Below are positions 15,731-24,212 of a DNA stretch of 36,019 nt, in pieces (position 1 is the first letter of the stretch; each line of letters begins with the position of its first letter). This DNA is from Candidatus Peribacteria bacterium RIFCSPHIGHO2_02_FULL_49_16 (GTDB lineage: Bacteria > Patescibacteriota > Gracilibacteria > Peribacterales > Peribacteraceae). The stretch is taken from assembly GCA_001788955.1 (NCBI GenBank), contig MFXT01000006.1:1-36019 (forward strand), in the 5' to 3' direction. Below the pieces are notes generated by a model. The model did no database searches and was not told the DNA's origin. It saw only the letters and a list, made by a program, of their open reading frames with translations. The position numbers were made by a program, and so were the translations under genes.

Positions 15731-16831
15731 GTGTCCACACCTTCACGAAAAAAATCCGTTTCTCTTGAAAAAGAGAAACATGATCAGGAGCACTGTAAAA
15801 GAAATCTCTGTTCTCATGAAAATCTTCGAAAAACATTTCGTTGGTTTCTCGGCACAACTCTTCTTTCAGGAGCCGGTATCGGCGGCGGCTATCTTGCATA
15901 TGAGAATATGCAGTTACGTGATCGGCAGAATGTATTGAAAACAACACTTGATGATATGAGCTCGCGTACGAATCAGCGTCTGAATCAGATTGTCAGTTTG
16001 AGTGATCTGGATGAAGCGGCGGAATATGTCACACCTGCGACCGTGCGTGTTGAGGGCCCGCTTGGGCTGGGATCGGGCGTGATTGTCACTGACCGGCTTG
16101 GCAGAAAATACATCCTCACAAATGGACATGTGACCGAAGGAAATTCATTTAAACGGGGAGATTGGATGGATTTTCAAGATGCGGTCTACAAAGTAACGAT
16201 GTATACGGGAAATGATTTCAAAGATGATGGCATTTCATTTGATGCTGCCCCGGTAGTTTCGGAGAATGGCAAACGCGCACATTCTTTTTCAGACAAGCGG
16301 GATCTCGCTCTTCTTGCTCTTCCGCCGGATATTGAACGCAGGATTATGGAAGGGGAAATTGCCATACCAACCATTCATCTTTGGAATCACGAGGAGAACA
16401 CACTTCGTGTGGGAACGCCGGTTATTGCCGTGGGAAATCCGTTTGGAGAACCGGATCATGTGACACAGGGGATCATCAGCCACACGCAAGCAAGCGGAGG
16501 CAGTCTCGAGCCGGAGAATGTGTTTGTGCGAACGAGTGCGCCGATTAATCCCGGAAATTCCGGTGGCGGACTTTTTGCAGTCGTACGGGAGAATGGAGAA
16601 CTGAAGACGTATCTCGTTGGCATCAATACGTGGGGATACAATGGAGGAGACGGCGTAAGCGGTTCCATTGATGTGCGTATTATTGTCCTGGAAGCATACA
16701 AGTGGGGTATTCCGCTTGTTTCAGATACAGAGATAAAGAAATACCAAATATGGTGGAAAGATGAGATAGAACCGCGGCTGCGGGAGCAAGGGATATTGGA
16801 GGATGATTTATCAGAGGATTCTGATGACTGA
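15731..16831 (+). CDS. membrane-anchored HtrA/DegP-like serine protease
   Basis: This 366-residue protein has a charged cytoplasmic N-terminus (1-34), one TM segment (about 36-56), a short coiled coil, and a trypsin-like domain outside the membrane. The catalytic triad is visible: His in LTNGHVTE (about 131), Asp in KRDLALLALP (about 190) and Ser in PINPGNSGGG (about 274). No PDZ domain follows; the tail after the protease is acidic and short, unlike full DegP. Likely role is envelope protein quality control or processing. The start is GTG 15731, as no in-frame ATG lies before the TM segment. It is divergent from aspS. Confidence 0.85.
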   Translation: MSTPSRKKSVSLEKEKHDQEHCKRNLCSHENLRKTFRWFLGTTLLSGAGIGGGYLAYENMQLRDRQNVLKTTLDDMSSRTNQRLNQIVSLSDLDEAAEYVTPATVRVEGPLGLGSGVIVTDRLGRKYILTNGHVTEGNSFKRGDWMDFQDAVYKVTMYTGNDFKDDGISFDAAPVVSENGKRAHSFSDKRDLALLALPPDIERRIMEGEIAIPTIHLWNHEENTLRVGTPVIAVGNPFGEPDHVTQGIISHTQASGGSLEPENVFVRTSAPINPGNSGGGLFAVVRENGELKTYLVGINTWGYNGGDGVSGSIDVRIIVLEAYKWGIPLVSDTEIKKYQIWWKDEIEPRLREQGILEDDLSEDSDD

Positions 16832-16994
16832 AGAACTTGCAGCATTTCTTGAGCTTGCAAAGGCGCGTCAGTCTTCACCGGAAGATCTTCGAAAAATAAT
16901 GAGTGTTTTGAAGACCATGGAACAGTATATGACGAAGACGCAGTGGGAAGTGTATCTTTTTCTAAAGAGTACGCTCAAAAGTTCACGCAAATAA
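16824..16994 (+). CDS. 56-residue helical protein coupled to htrA
   Basis: The ATG at 16824 overlaps the last codons of htrA in another frame, suggesting translational coupling. The product (MTEELAAFLE...) is rich in charged residues and predicted helical, with no TM segment or cysteine motif. I do not recognise a family. Its last 12 bases overlap the end of the convergent nrdR. Its coding-like composition and fit into the gap favour a real gene. Confidence 0.55.
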   Translation: MTEELAAFLELAKARQSSPEDLRKIMSVLKTMEQYMTKTQWEVYLFLKSTLKSSRK

Positions 16995-17429
16995 TTTTCC
17001 CAACTCTTCTTTAAACTCATCAACGTCTTTGAATTCCCGATGCACGGAAGCGAAGCGGATATAGGCGACTTTGTCGATGCGTTTGAGTTCCCTCATGACG
17101 TCGTTTCCTATGGTTGTGCTTGCAACTTCTTTTTTATTTGCAGCCCACTTTTCTTCAAGTTTATTGAGGAGTTTATCAATACGTTCCTGTGTAATGGGTC
17201 GTTTCGTACAGGCGAGCCAGATGCCGCGTTCCAGTTTGCTGCGATTGAATGGTTCGCGTGTACCATCGCGTTTGATGACAATAAGAGAAATAAGTTCCTG
17301 TCGCTCAAAGGTTGTGAAACGATGTTCACACTTTTCACACACCCTTCGTCGACGAATAGCACGACTGTCTTCCGTTGTGCGTGAATCAATCACGGCAGTA
17401 TCAGCGCATTTGCAGCGAGGGCAATGCAT
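16983..17429 (-). CDS. nrdR: transcriptional repressor NrdR
   Basis: This 148-residue protein is full length. The N-terminal zinc ribbon has CPRC at 3-6 and CEKC near 31-34, with the family block RRRRVCEKCEHRFTTFER, followed by an ATP-cone domain (VIKRDGTREPFNRSKL). NrdR senses ATP/dATP and represses ribonucleotide reductase genes through NrdR boxes. No nrd gene is in this window. Its start codon lies 40 nt inside tsaC, but a TATACT 6 nt upstream provides a separate leaderless transcript. Confidence 0.95.
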   Translation of the reverse strand: MHCPRCKCADTAVIDSRTTEDSRAIRRRRVCEKCEHRFTTFERQELISLIVIKRDGTREPFNRSKLERGIWLACTKRPITQERIDKLLNKLEEKWAANKKEVASTTIGNDVMRELKRIDKVAYIRFASVHREFKDVDEFKEELGKLFA

Positions 17430-18052
17430 GTGGATAGTATACTCGTTTTATTTCGTATATGCTTCATTGTTCCGTGTACAAGAGAAATCACCGTCGATGG
17501 TGAATTTTTAGGTAATTTTCCCCCATCAAGCAATACCACAGACGCATCGGCATCTGCAAAATACTCCTGTATTTCTTTTGGCGTGTAACACGGCGGATGG
17601 CCGGAGATATTTGCGGATGTCGTAGAGATCGGCTTTCCATATGCTTCAGCAAGTTTTTGGGCGATGGGGTGAGAGGAGAGGCGGATACCTAATGAGGGGA
17701 ATGGAGATAATTGATCATGAGTTCTGGGTAAAGGGAATAGTTGATGTGGAGCTTTTTCTTTCATTGGTAGTACCAATGTCAATGGACCGGGGAGGTGTTT
17801 TTTTGCCAATTCTTCTGCTTTTTCTGACCATTCCACATAGTTCTTTGCTTCCTTGAGAGATGAAAAAAGTGCACTCACAGGCTGATCTGTAGGACGATTT
17901 TTGAGCGTGAAAAGTTTCACAACTGCTTCGGGATTGCTCAAATCACATGCAAGTCCGTAGCACGTTTCGGTTGGGTAAATGACAACACCGCCTTTTTCGA
18001 GCACATCAGAGCTTGCTGCAATGCCGTCTGTCGTAGGAGGCAAGATACGCAT
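17390..18052 (-). CDS. tsaC: threonylcarbamoyl-AMP synthase (TsaC/Sua5, YrdC domain)
   Basis: This 220-residue YrdC-domain enzyme makes threonylcarbamoyl-AMP from threonine, bicarbonate and ATP for the t6A37 modification of ANN-decoding tRNAs. Signature blocks are GGVVIYPTETCYGLACD near the N-terminus, LTLVLP, and STTSANISG with PSTVISL toward the C-terminus. It lacks the extra Sua5 domain, so it is TsaC-like. The ATG overlaps the dnaE stop as TGATG, indicating the same transcript. The 3' end overlaps the nrdR start by 40 nt. Confidence 0.92.
   Translation of the reverse strand: MRILPPTTDGIAASSDVLEKGGVVIYPTETCYGLACDLSNPEAVVKLFTLKNRPTDQPVSALFSSLKEAKNYVEWSEKAEELAKKHLPGPLTLVLPMKEKAPHQLFPLPRTHDQLSPFPSLGIRLSSHPIAQKLAEAYGKPISTTSANISGHPPCYTPKEIQEYFADADASVVLLDGGKLPKNSPSTVISLVHGTMKHIRNKTSILSTCIALAANALILP
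17436..17441 (-). promoter_or_regulatory. -10 box TATACT for nrdR (leaderless)
   Basis: TATACT on the minus strand ends 6 nt before ATG 17429 and lies inside tsaC, so nrdR can be transcribed separately from the dnaE-tsaC message. Confidence 0.6.
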
Positions 18053-21000
18053 CACGAAAATACGGCATACTCACCCAAAAGCTCTTCGATATTTTTTTCG
18101 AGAATCGGTGACCATGTAACTGTAAGCGGAAGGAGAAGATTCTGCTGTCCGATTTTGAGTGCGACGCTCTCTGTTCCGGGAAATTGCGTGAGCGCATTCT
18201 TGAGATCAAAGAGCAGTTGTTTCGGCGCCCGGGAAGGAAGGAGAATCTGATGATTTGCCTGTGTATCTTTCGAAGATAAAGAAGAATGCAATTTTTCAAG
18301 AAGATCGTCTGTTGGCATTCCCTCCATAAGCCATATGCCGAGCGGGCCGAGAAATCCGTCGGCGTTTGCATCGCTATGCGCATTCAGTGTGATGTTTTCA
18401 CCGGCAATCACGTTTCCTTCATCATCAATCATTTCGATGGATTCTTCTTCATCGAATGTATGCCGCACGGGAGAAATTCCCCGCTTCGCCTCTTCTTCGT
18501 CAAAGAATCCTTCCGCCTTTGCCTTTTCGATCATTGTAGAGAGCGACGATCTTTTGATCGCATCGGCGCGGAGCTGTAATTGTGCTGCACGGAGGTTGAG
18601 AGTGCCGCAGATCACGAGAACCGTGTCCGGTTCAACAAGTAGTTTTTCCGCTTCTGCATACACGCGGGGAAACAGCGTCACTTCCATTTTTCCCGTCGGA
18701 TCGCCGAGAGTGATGATAGCCATCGTTTCATTTTTCTTTGTCCGGATTTTCTTTATACCTTCTAGAATGCCTGCAAGAGTCACTTTGCGGTTTACGTCGT
18801 CTTTTGTGAAATTGGCAATCAGATGCGCTTTTTTGCCTATATATTTCTTGAGTCCCGCGAGCGGATGACTGGAAATGTACAGACCGAGGATTTCCTTTTC
18901 CCATTCCAGGCGTTCTTGTGAAGTCATAGAAGAAGTGGTGGGAAATTCGATGGACGGATTTTCTGCGTTTTCTCCGCCGAGCGTATCGAAAAGATCCTGT
19001 TGTCCTGCATTTGTATCGCCGCAGAGTTTACGATATTCGATAATTTTCTGCTGGTGCAGAACGAATGTTTTGCGATTGCCAAAACAATCGAATGTGCCGG
19101 ATTTTGCGAGTGCGTCAAGGAGTTTTTTGTTGAGAATTTTTGTGGGAAGACGCTTCACAAAATCCTCAATGGAAGCGAATTTTCCGTTTTGTTTACGTTC
19201 GATGATGATCTGGTCCACAGAGTTCACGCCGACTCCTTTGATGGCGGAAAGTCCGAAACGAATCGTTTTTTCTTCCGGAGCAATTACCGTGAAGTTTTTG
19301 AGAGATTCATTGATATCCGGCGGGAGGACATCGATGCCCATATGACGACATTCTTCGATTTCAATCATGATGCGATCGGTGACTTGTGCGTCACTGCTTA
19401 AGAGTGCCGCCATAAACTCTGTCGGATAGTGTGCTTTAAGATAGCCGGTTTCATAGGCAATGCGTGCATAGCCTGCTGCATGTGCTTTGGGGAATCCGTA
19501 GCCGGCAAATGGCATAATGATCTCCGTAAAAATCTTTTCGGCGAGCTGCTTGTCGTATTTTTTCTTCACTGCCCCTTCAATAAATTTATCATGTTGCGCG
19601 TCGAGCTCCTGTTTGATCTTTTTTCCAATGGCCCGTCGAAGAAGATCGGCTTCGCCCAGTGTGTAACCTGCAAAGACGCGTGCAAGTTGGAGAATCTGTT
19701 CCTGATAAACGCCAATACCATACGTTTCCTGAAAAATATGTTCGAGGTCGGGGTGGATGTATTTTACCTGCTCTCTCCCGTGTTTCCGTTGAATGTAGCT
19801 CGGAATCCATTCCATGGGGCCCGGACGGTACAACGCGGTCATTGCTGTGATGTCGCCAAATTTGGTCGGTTTTAATTGCTTGAGATGCCGGCGCATGCCG
19901 GCAGATTCGAATTGGAAAACACCGGTGGTTTCCCCGCGCTGAAGAAGAGCGAATGTTTCCCGATCATCGAGAGGAAGTGCAGACATATCGATCTTTTTTT
20001 TGCGCGTGCGTTCGATAATGGCAAGCGTCGTCTGGATGATGGTTAAGTTGCTTAAGCCCAAAAAGTCCATCTTCAGCAGACCCAATGCTTCGAGTGGCTT
20101 GGCCGAGTACTGTGTGATAACAGTATCCTCATCCTTCGGTGCTCGCTGAAGGGGGGTGTACTGTACGGCCGGTTCCGGCGTGATGATGACGCCACATGCG
20201 TGCACGGAGATATGTCGCACTTTTCCCTCAAGTTTCAGTGCTGCATCAATGATGTTGCGGTAGAGCTCGCTGCTTTCGTAGGCAACTTTCAGTTCCGGTG
20301 TGTTAAGAGCGTCTTCCAGCCTTGTTCCTGGACGGGCGGGAATGAGCTTTGCGAGTATGTTCATTTCGTAAAACGGAACGCCGTAGGCACGACCGACGTC
20401 TTTCACGGCTGCCCGGGCAGCGAGTGTCCCAAACGTGCAAATTTGCACGACACGATCATCACCATACTTCTCGCGGACGTAGTCCAAAACTTCATCACGC
20501 CGATTATCAGCGAAATCCGTATCAATATCTGGCATCGTAATGCGTTCAGGGTTCAGAAATCGCTCAAAAATCAGTCCGTGCTCTAAAGGATCGAGAGTCG
20601 TGATCCCAAGACAATAGGAGACGATGGATCCCGCGGCAGACCCGCGACCGGGTCCGACGGTGATGCCGCGTCGTTTCGCTTCGTTCACGAAATCAGCAAC
20701 AATGAGAAAATATCCGGCAAACCCCATATCGTCGATGATGTGCAGCTCATGCTGCAGGCGTTCTTGCTGTTCTTCCGTGGCTTTTGGATATTTTTTGGAA
20801 AAGCCTTCCAGGCAAAGATCGCGCAGATATTCTGCTTCCGTTCTCCCTGTTGGAACAGTGAAACGTGGGATGTGATACGTTTTGAAATCGAAGAGAACAG
20901 AACATTGATCGGCGATGCGTCGGGTGTTTTCTAAAGCCTCTGGTACATGCGAGAATGCCTTTTCAAGCTCGTCAAACGGACGCATGGAATAGTTTTCCTG

Positions 21001-21684
21001 CCGCATGGAAAAGCGGCTCGGATCGTCAACGCGCGCATTGTTCTTAATGCAGAGCAGAATATCATGCACCTCCGCGTCCTCTGCAGAGCAGTAATGACTG
21101 GCGCAGCTAACGACAAGAGGAACCTGGAGTTTCTTTCCCCAACGGATGAACTGCTGATTGATCTCCGCTTGCCCGATTGTATTTGGAAGATCGATGAGTT
21201 CGAAGTAAAAATTCTCTTTGCCAAAAATATCCTGAAATGTGCGGGCGAGTGATTGGATTTTTTCGGTATCTTCAACGAGCGCGGCTTGTGAAAGTGCGCT
21301 TGAGGAGGGGCCGGAGAGCGCAATAAGTCCTTTTGCATGCTCTAAAAGAACATCGAGCGACACCGTGGGAAAAGAGTGTGTTTTTTCCAGAGCAGCAATG
21401 GTGGCAAGTGTGAGAAGATTCTGATAACCGGCGTTATTTTGTGCGAGAAGAACAAGCGGAGTGCTTTGCACAAAGAGCTCTACGCCAAGGATCGGTTTGA
21501 TTCCTTCTTTTTCCGCGGCCTGATGGAATTCCACAAGACCATGAACATGGTGTTTATCGGTCAGCGCCACGGCGGATTGCCCGAGTTTCTTCGCACGTGC
21601 TACGATTTCTTTCGGACCGGAAAGTCCTTCGAGAATGGAATAGGTGGAATGGCAGTGAAGATGAACGAAATCAGAGGATTTCAT
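18052..21684 (-). CDS. dnaE: DNA polymerase III alpha subunit
   Basis: This 1210-residue C-family replicative polymerase is of DnaE1 type. The N-terminal PHP domain has FVHLHCHSTYS (residues 6-16), with the metal-binding histidines kept. The palm carries the catalytic PDIDTDF near residue 383 and GPGRGSAAGS just before. Tandem helix-hairpin-helix and an OB-fold (VTLAGILEGIKKI) are near the C-terminus. No separate epsilon subunit is seen, so the intact PHP site could supply proofreading; that is inference. ATG 21684 is chosen because TATACT ends 6 nt upstream and the family starts here. A frame to 21723 would add 13 unlikely residues. Confidence 0.96.
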   Translation of the reverse strand: MKSSDFVHLHCHSTYSILEGLSGPKEIVARAKKLGQSAVALTDKHHVHGLVEFHQAAEKEGIKPILGVELFVQSTPLVLLAQNNAGYQNLLTLATIAALEKTHSFPTVSLDVLLEHAKGLIALSGPSSSALSQAALVEDTEKIQSLARTFQDIFGKENFYFELIDLPNTIGQAEINQQFIRWGKKLQVPLVVSCASHYCSAEDAEVHDILLCIKNNARVDDPSRFSMRQENYSMRPFDELEKAFSHVPEALENTRRIADQCSVLFDFKTYHIPRFTVPTGRTEAEYLRDLCLEGFSKKYPKATEEQQERLQHELHIIDDMGFAGYFLIVADFVNEAKRRGITVGPGRGSAAGSIVSYCLGITTLDPLEHGLIFERFLNPERITMPDIDTDFADNRRDEVLDYVREKYGDDRVVQICTFGTLAARAAVKDVGRAYGVPFYEMNILAKLIPARPGTRLEDALNTPELKVAYESSELYRNIIDAALKLEGKVRHISVHACGVIITPEPAVQYTPLQRAPKDEDTVITQYSAKPLEALGLLKMDFLGLSNLTIIQTTLAIIERTRKKKIDMSALPLDDRETFALLQRGETTGVFQFESAGMRRHLKQLKPTKFGDITAMTALYRPGPMEWIPSYIQRKHGREQVKYIHPDLEHIFQETYGIGVYQEQILQLARVFAGYTLGEADLLRRAIGKKIKQELDAQHDKFIEGAVKKKYDKQLAEKIFTEIIMPFAGYGFPKAHAAGYARIAYETGYLKAHYPTEFMAALLSSDAQVTDRIMIEIEECRHMGIDVLPPDINESLKNFTVIAPEEKTIRFGLSAIKGVGVNSVDQIIIERKQNGKFASIEDFVKRLPTKILNKKLLDALAKSGTFDCFGNRKTFVLHQQKIIEYRKLCGDTNAGQQDLFDTLGGENAENPSIEFPTTSSMTSQERLEWEKEILGLYISSHPLAGLKKYIGKKAHLIANFTKDDVNRKVTLAGILEGIKKIRTKKNETMAIITLGDPTGKMEVTLFPRVYAEAEKLLVEPDTVLVICGTLNLRAAQLQLRADAIKRSSLSTMIEKAKAEGFFDEEEAKRGISPVRHTFDEEESIEMIDDEGNVIAGENITLNAHSDANADGFLGPLGIWLMEGMPTDDLLEKLHSSLSSKDTQANHQILLPSRAPKQLLFDLKNALTQFPGTESVALKIGQQNLLLPLTVTWSPILEKNIEELLGEYAVFS

Positions 21685-21690
21685 GATGAT

Positions 21691-21696
21691 AGTATA
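21691..21696 (-). promoter_or_regulatory. -10 box TATACT for dnaE (leaderless)
   Basis: TATACT on the minus strand ends exactly 6 nt before ATG 21684, the commonest spacing seen in this window. Confidence 0.6.
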
Positions 21697-21714
21697 ACAG
21701 ATACTAAATGACAT

Positions 21715-21747
21715 AATTTTCAATTTTCAATTTTCAATTTTCAATTA
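21715..21747 (+). repeat. heptamer tandem repeat in the dnaE-ssb gap
   Basis: Four exact copies of AATTTTC (21715-21742) and a partial fifth fill most of the divergent gap between dnaE and ssb. Confidence 0.9.
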
Positions 21748-21760
21748 AGCTCGTCTTCCC

Positions 21761-22603
21761 ATGTTCTCCCTCAATCGAGTTTCTCTCATCGGCTACCAAA
21801 CTCAACCTGTCGATGTTCGAACGATCCCAAGTGGAACAAGTGTGACGGATCTGAACATAGTCGTGCCGTATGCATTTACATCTGCGGAAGGTCAGCAGGA
21901 AGGAAAAAGTTTTCACGTCGTGACGCTATGGGGGCCGCTGGCCGGTGTCGCAGGACAATTTATTCGTCCGGGAGCGCAGCTCTTTCTTGGAGGACGGCTG
22001 CAGACCGATAGTTGGGATGATCAGCAGACAGGAGAAAAACGCAGTCGCACAAAGGTTATCGCACAGGAAGTGATTCTCTTGGATCCAAAAGACGGGCAAC
22101 ATTCAGAGCCGCAGAGTGCGGGGAAAATTACGCAATCGCTCAATCGTGTGGACATCATCGGCAACGTGACGCGCGATCCGGAGATGCGCACGACGCCGTC
22201 CGGCCAACACGTTCTGACGCTCGGCATTGCAACGAATGACCGATGGAAGGATAAAAACACGGGAGAGCAGCGCGAACGGACTGAATTTCACAATATCGTC
22301 ATTTGGGCAGATTTGGCGCAGGAGACGCAGCAGTCGATCCGCAAAGGGAATAAGGTCTTTGCCACCGGACGCATGCAGACGAGAAGTTTCGAAACGCAAG
22401 GCGGTTCCAAGCGCTATGTTACGGAGATTGTGGCCGATCAGGTGAGTCTGCTCGGCATACGAAACGCGGTTGCGGAGGGAGTGATAAACAGTCAGCAGTT
22501 TTCCGCGCACAAAGCGCAGCCGACAGAGCAACCCGTGGCTGCAGGAAATATTCCGGATATTTCGTATGAATCGGAGATTAAAGCGGAAGATTTGCCGTTT
22601 TAG
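21761..22603 (+). CDS. ssb: single-stranded DNA-binding protein with two OB folds
   Basis: This 280-residue protein is about 100 residues longer than the usual bacterial SSB. Two OB-fold copies are visible. The first is residues about 4-110 (LNRVSLIGYQTQPVD, SFHVVTLWG, GGRLQTDSW). The second is about 126-233 (LNRVDIIGNVTRDPEMR, EFHNIVIWADLAQ, TGRMQTRSF). A short linker and an acidic tail ending EDLPF match the SSB C-terminal partner-binding tip. Two OB folds per chain recall the Deinococcus-Thermus SSBs, which act as dimers rather than tetramers; the same assembly is inferred here. The second copy looks closer to standard SSB. Confidence 0.9.
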   Translation: MFSLNRVSLIGYQTQPVDVRTIPSGTSVTDLNIVVPYAFTSAEGQQEGKSFHVVTLWGPLAGVAGQFIRPGAQLFLGGRLQTDSWDDQQTGEKRSRTKVIAQEVILLDPKDGQHSEPQSAGKITQSLNRVDIIGNVTRDPEMRTTPSGQHVLTLGIATNDRWKDKNTGEQRERTEFHNIVIWADLAQETQQSIRKGNKVFATGRMQTRSFETQGGSKRYVTEIVADQVSLLGIRNAVAEGVINSQQFSAHKAQPTEQPVAAGNIPDISYESEIKAEDLPF

Positions 22604-22604
22604 C

Positions 22605-22631
22605 CTCGTGGGAGGCAGTGTCCTGCACGAG
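22605..22631. terminator. stem-loop between convergent ssb and murB
   Basis: CTCGTG (22605-22610) pairs with CACGAG (22626-22631), with an inner AGG/CCT. There is no T-run, so it may be only a weak or factor-assisted terminator at this convergent junction. Confidence 0.35.
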
Positions 22632-22647
22632 CGGGACCCTCGGGATA

Positions 22648-23550
22648 CTAAAATACCACTTTTCCATCCTCCCCTACAAAACGCATTTCGACGTCGAGAG
22701 GTTCCGTGACGGTTGAACGAATCTCTTCCACGAGTATCTGTGCATCTGTAAATGTTGCCTTGCCCGTGTTCAATAAAAAATTCGCATGTTTCTCTGCGAC
22801 CTGCAGATCTCCATGGGCGCAGCCACGCAGTCTCGCTTGATCAATGAGTTTCCAGGCAGGCGTCCCGTCAGGAAGACTCTTAAAACACGATCCTGCCGTC
22901 TTGATATGCGGCTGCGTTTCAATGCGCTTTTGAAGAAGCCGCTCAATTTCCGTCTGGGTTTCTTCACGTGGTCGTGCGGATACATTGAGTGTTACTTTCC
23001 AGATAACGGGAGCCTGTAATGTTTTAAACGCACTCTCTCTGTATCCAAATCCACATTGTTCTTTCTTCCAGGTCTTCCACTGTTTTTCATGATAGAACAC
23101 GACGTCTTGTATAAAAGAATCGAGCCATATTCCTCCTGCCCCTTGTCCTGCGTTGCCAAAAATTGCACCGCCGACAGTGCCGAGAATTCCAGTGAGGGGT
23201 GAGAGATCGAGATTCTTTTCCGCGAGTTCATGAATGAGAGAAGCAAGTATTTTTCCTGCATGAGTAGTGACCCGTGTTTCCTCTCCCAAAGCATTACTTC
23301 TGCTCTGCGAAGCTGTATCAATTTCTGTTTCACCAGCCACTACCTTCGCTACCACGGCCTCGATCACGCCATCGGCGAAAATGGTGTTCGATCCGCCGCC
23401 GAGCATCACAAGTGGAAGATTTTTCTCTTCTGCACATCTGACAATCTCTTCAATATCTTCTTGCGTGGAAAGCTCTGCATACCACCGCGCTTGTCCGCCG
23501 ATACGCATAGTGGTTTTGGGGCCAAGTGGGACGTTTTCCTGCAATTTCAC
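22648..23550 (-). CDS. murB: UDP-N-acetylenolpyruvoylglucosamine reductase
   Basis: This FAD-dependent oxidoreductase of about 300 residues performs the second step of UDP-MurNAc synthesis in the cytoplasm. The blocks TTMRIGGQARWY, VMLGGGSNTIF, LTGILGTVGGAIFGNAGQ and the catalytic-region GSCFKSL are readable. A short insertion (about residues 65-80, rich in S, T and A) is unlike typical MurB. The start is uncertain: GTG 23550 lies 7 nt after GATAAT, which fits the leaderless pattern, while ATG 23553 or 23556 would be only 4 or 1 nt away. The long frame to 23661 adds no MurB-like sequence. It supports the view that the cell makes peptidoglycan. Confidence 0.92.
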   Translation of the reverse strand: MKLQENVPLGPKTTMRIGGQARWYAELSTQEDIEEIVRCAEEKNLPLVMLGGGSNTIFADGVIEAVVAKVVAGETEIDTASQSRSNALGEETRVTTHAGKILASLIHELAEKNLDLSPLTGILGTVGGAIFGNAGQGAGGIWLDSFIQDVVFYHEKQWKTWKKEQCGFGYRESAFKTLQAPVIWKVTLNVSARPREETQTEIERLLQKRIETQPHIKTAGSCFKSLPDGTPAWKLIDQARLRGCAHGDLQVAEKHANFLLNTGKATFTDAQILVEEIRSTVTEPLDVEMRFVGEDGKVVF

Positions 23551-23557
23551 CATCATG

Positions 23558-23563
23558 ATTATC
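23558..23563 (-). promoter_or_regulatory. -10 box GATAAT for murB
   Basis: On the minus strand GATAAT ends 7 nt before GTG 23550. The two preceding ATG codons are too close to be encoded in a transcript starting 6-7 nt downstream. Confidence 0.4.
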
Positions 23564-23602
23564 GATGAGCAATCAGCAATGATCAATAAGCAATTCATTA
23601 GT
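23561..23602 (+). repeat. degenerate heptamer repeat upstream of murB
   Basis: The 7-nt units read ATCGATG, AGCAATC, AGCAATG, ATCAATA, AGCAATT, CATTAGT. The period is clear although units vary at two or three positions. Confidence 0.6.
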
Positions 23603-23726
23603 CTTGAGCGGGGGGTGTGAATGCCTGCGTCATGGGATTTGCGGCAGCCGTAACGGGACATGATCCTGTCAGTTGTTTCAATGCAACGGCGGATGCGTGC
23701 CTGTGTGCCGGGGGAAGCTGAATCTC

Positions 23727-24200
23727 CTATTTTCCCATCATTCCCGCCAGTTTTTCCATCGTTTCCGTAAGTTTTTCGGATTTTTTTCTCCGCTGGATGT
23801 TCATCATGAATTTGGTCAGGACCGCAAAGGCAAGAAGGCCCGCAGCGATGAGAATGAGGTCCCTTCGATCCAGAGGAATATGAAAGATTCCAAGCAGCGC
23901 CAATTGCCCGAGAGCAAAGAGAAAAATTCCGGAGAGGATACCGGTAACCAATGTCACGAGAATAACGCGTGAACGGTTTTCCTGCGAATCCTGGGGGGCG
24001 CTTGCAAGCTGCGTGAGAAGTTCGCTGTCGATGATCACCGGTTCCTTTCCCCAGTCCTTGAAGAGGTTGAAAACTTTTCGCTGAAGAACAAGCGTCACGA
24101 ATGTCTGAAACGGGATCGGCGTTTTTCCTTCAATAACCGCTCGATTGTGCTCGATGGTGATTGGGACTTCGAGATTTTTTTTAGAAGAAATAATGGGCAT
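23727..24200 (-). CDS. two-TM membrane protein of unknown function
   Basis: This 157-residue protein has a cytoplasmic-looking N-terminal part (1-75), two hydrophobic segments (about 84-106 and 115-134) joined by a short turn, and a basic tail ending GMMGK. I do not recognise a family. ATG 24200 is chosen because a perfect TATAAT ends 6 nt upstream; a frame to 24218 would place the promoter inside the gene. The gene lies directly downstream of gltX. The 120 nt between its end and the murB region show only a short, unconvincing reading frame. Confidence 0.75.
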   Translation of the reverse strand: MPIISSKKNLEVPITIEHNRAVIEGKTPIPFQTFVTLVLQRKVFNLFKDWGKEPVIIDSELLTQLASAPQDSQENRSRVILVTLVTGILSGIFLFALGQLALLGIFHIPLDRRDLILIAAGLLAFAVLTKFMMNIQRRKKSEKLTETMEKLAGMMGK

Positions 24201-24206
24201 GGCCGC

Positions 24207-24212
24207 ATTATA
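24207..24212 (-). promoter_or_regulatory. -10 box TATAAT overlapping the gltX stop codon
   Basis: On the minus strand GTA-TAA of gltX forms part of TATAAT, and 6 nt later comes ATG 24200. A single hexamer therefore ends one gene and starts the transcript of the next. Confidence 0.6.

Noticed and set aside
18286-21711. Numerous plus-strand frames of 60-180 codons opposite dnaE
   Set aside because: They are shadows of the dnaE reading frame with no conserved motifs.
21715-21747. Heptamer arrays as CRISPR repeats
   Set aside because: Units are 7 nt with no spacers, and no cas gene is present.
23603-23726. Short plus-strand frame (about 34 codons, from GTG near 23612) in the gap behind murB
   Set aside because: No promoter, no SD and no recognisable family; the region shows nothing I can support as a feature.
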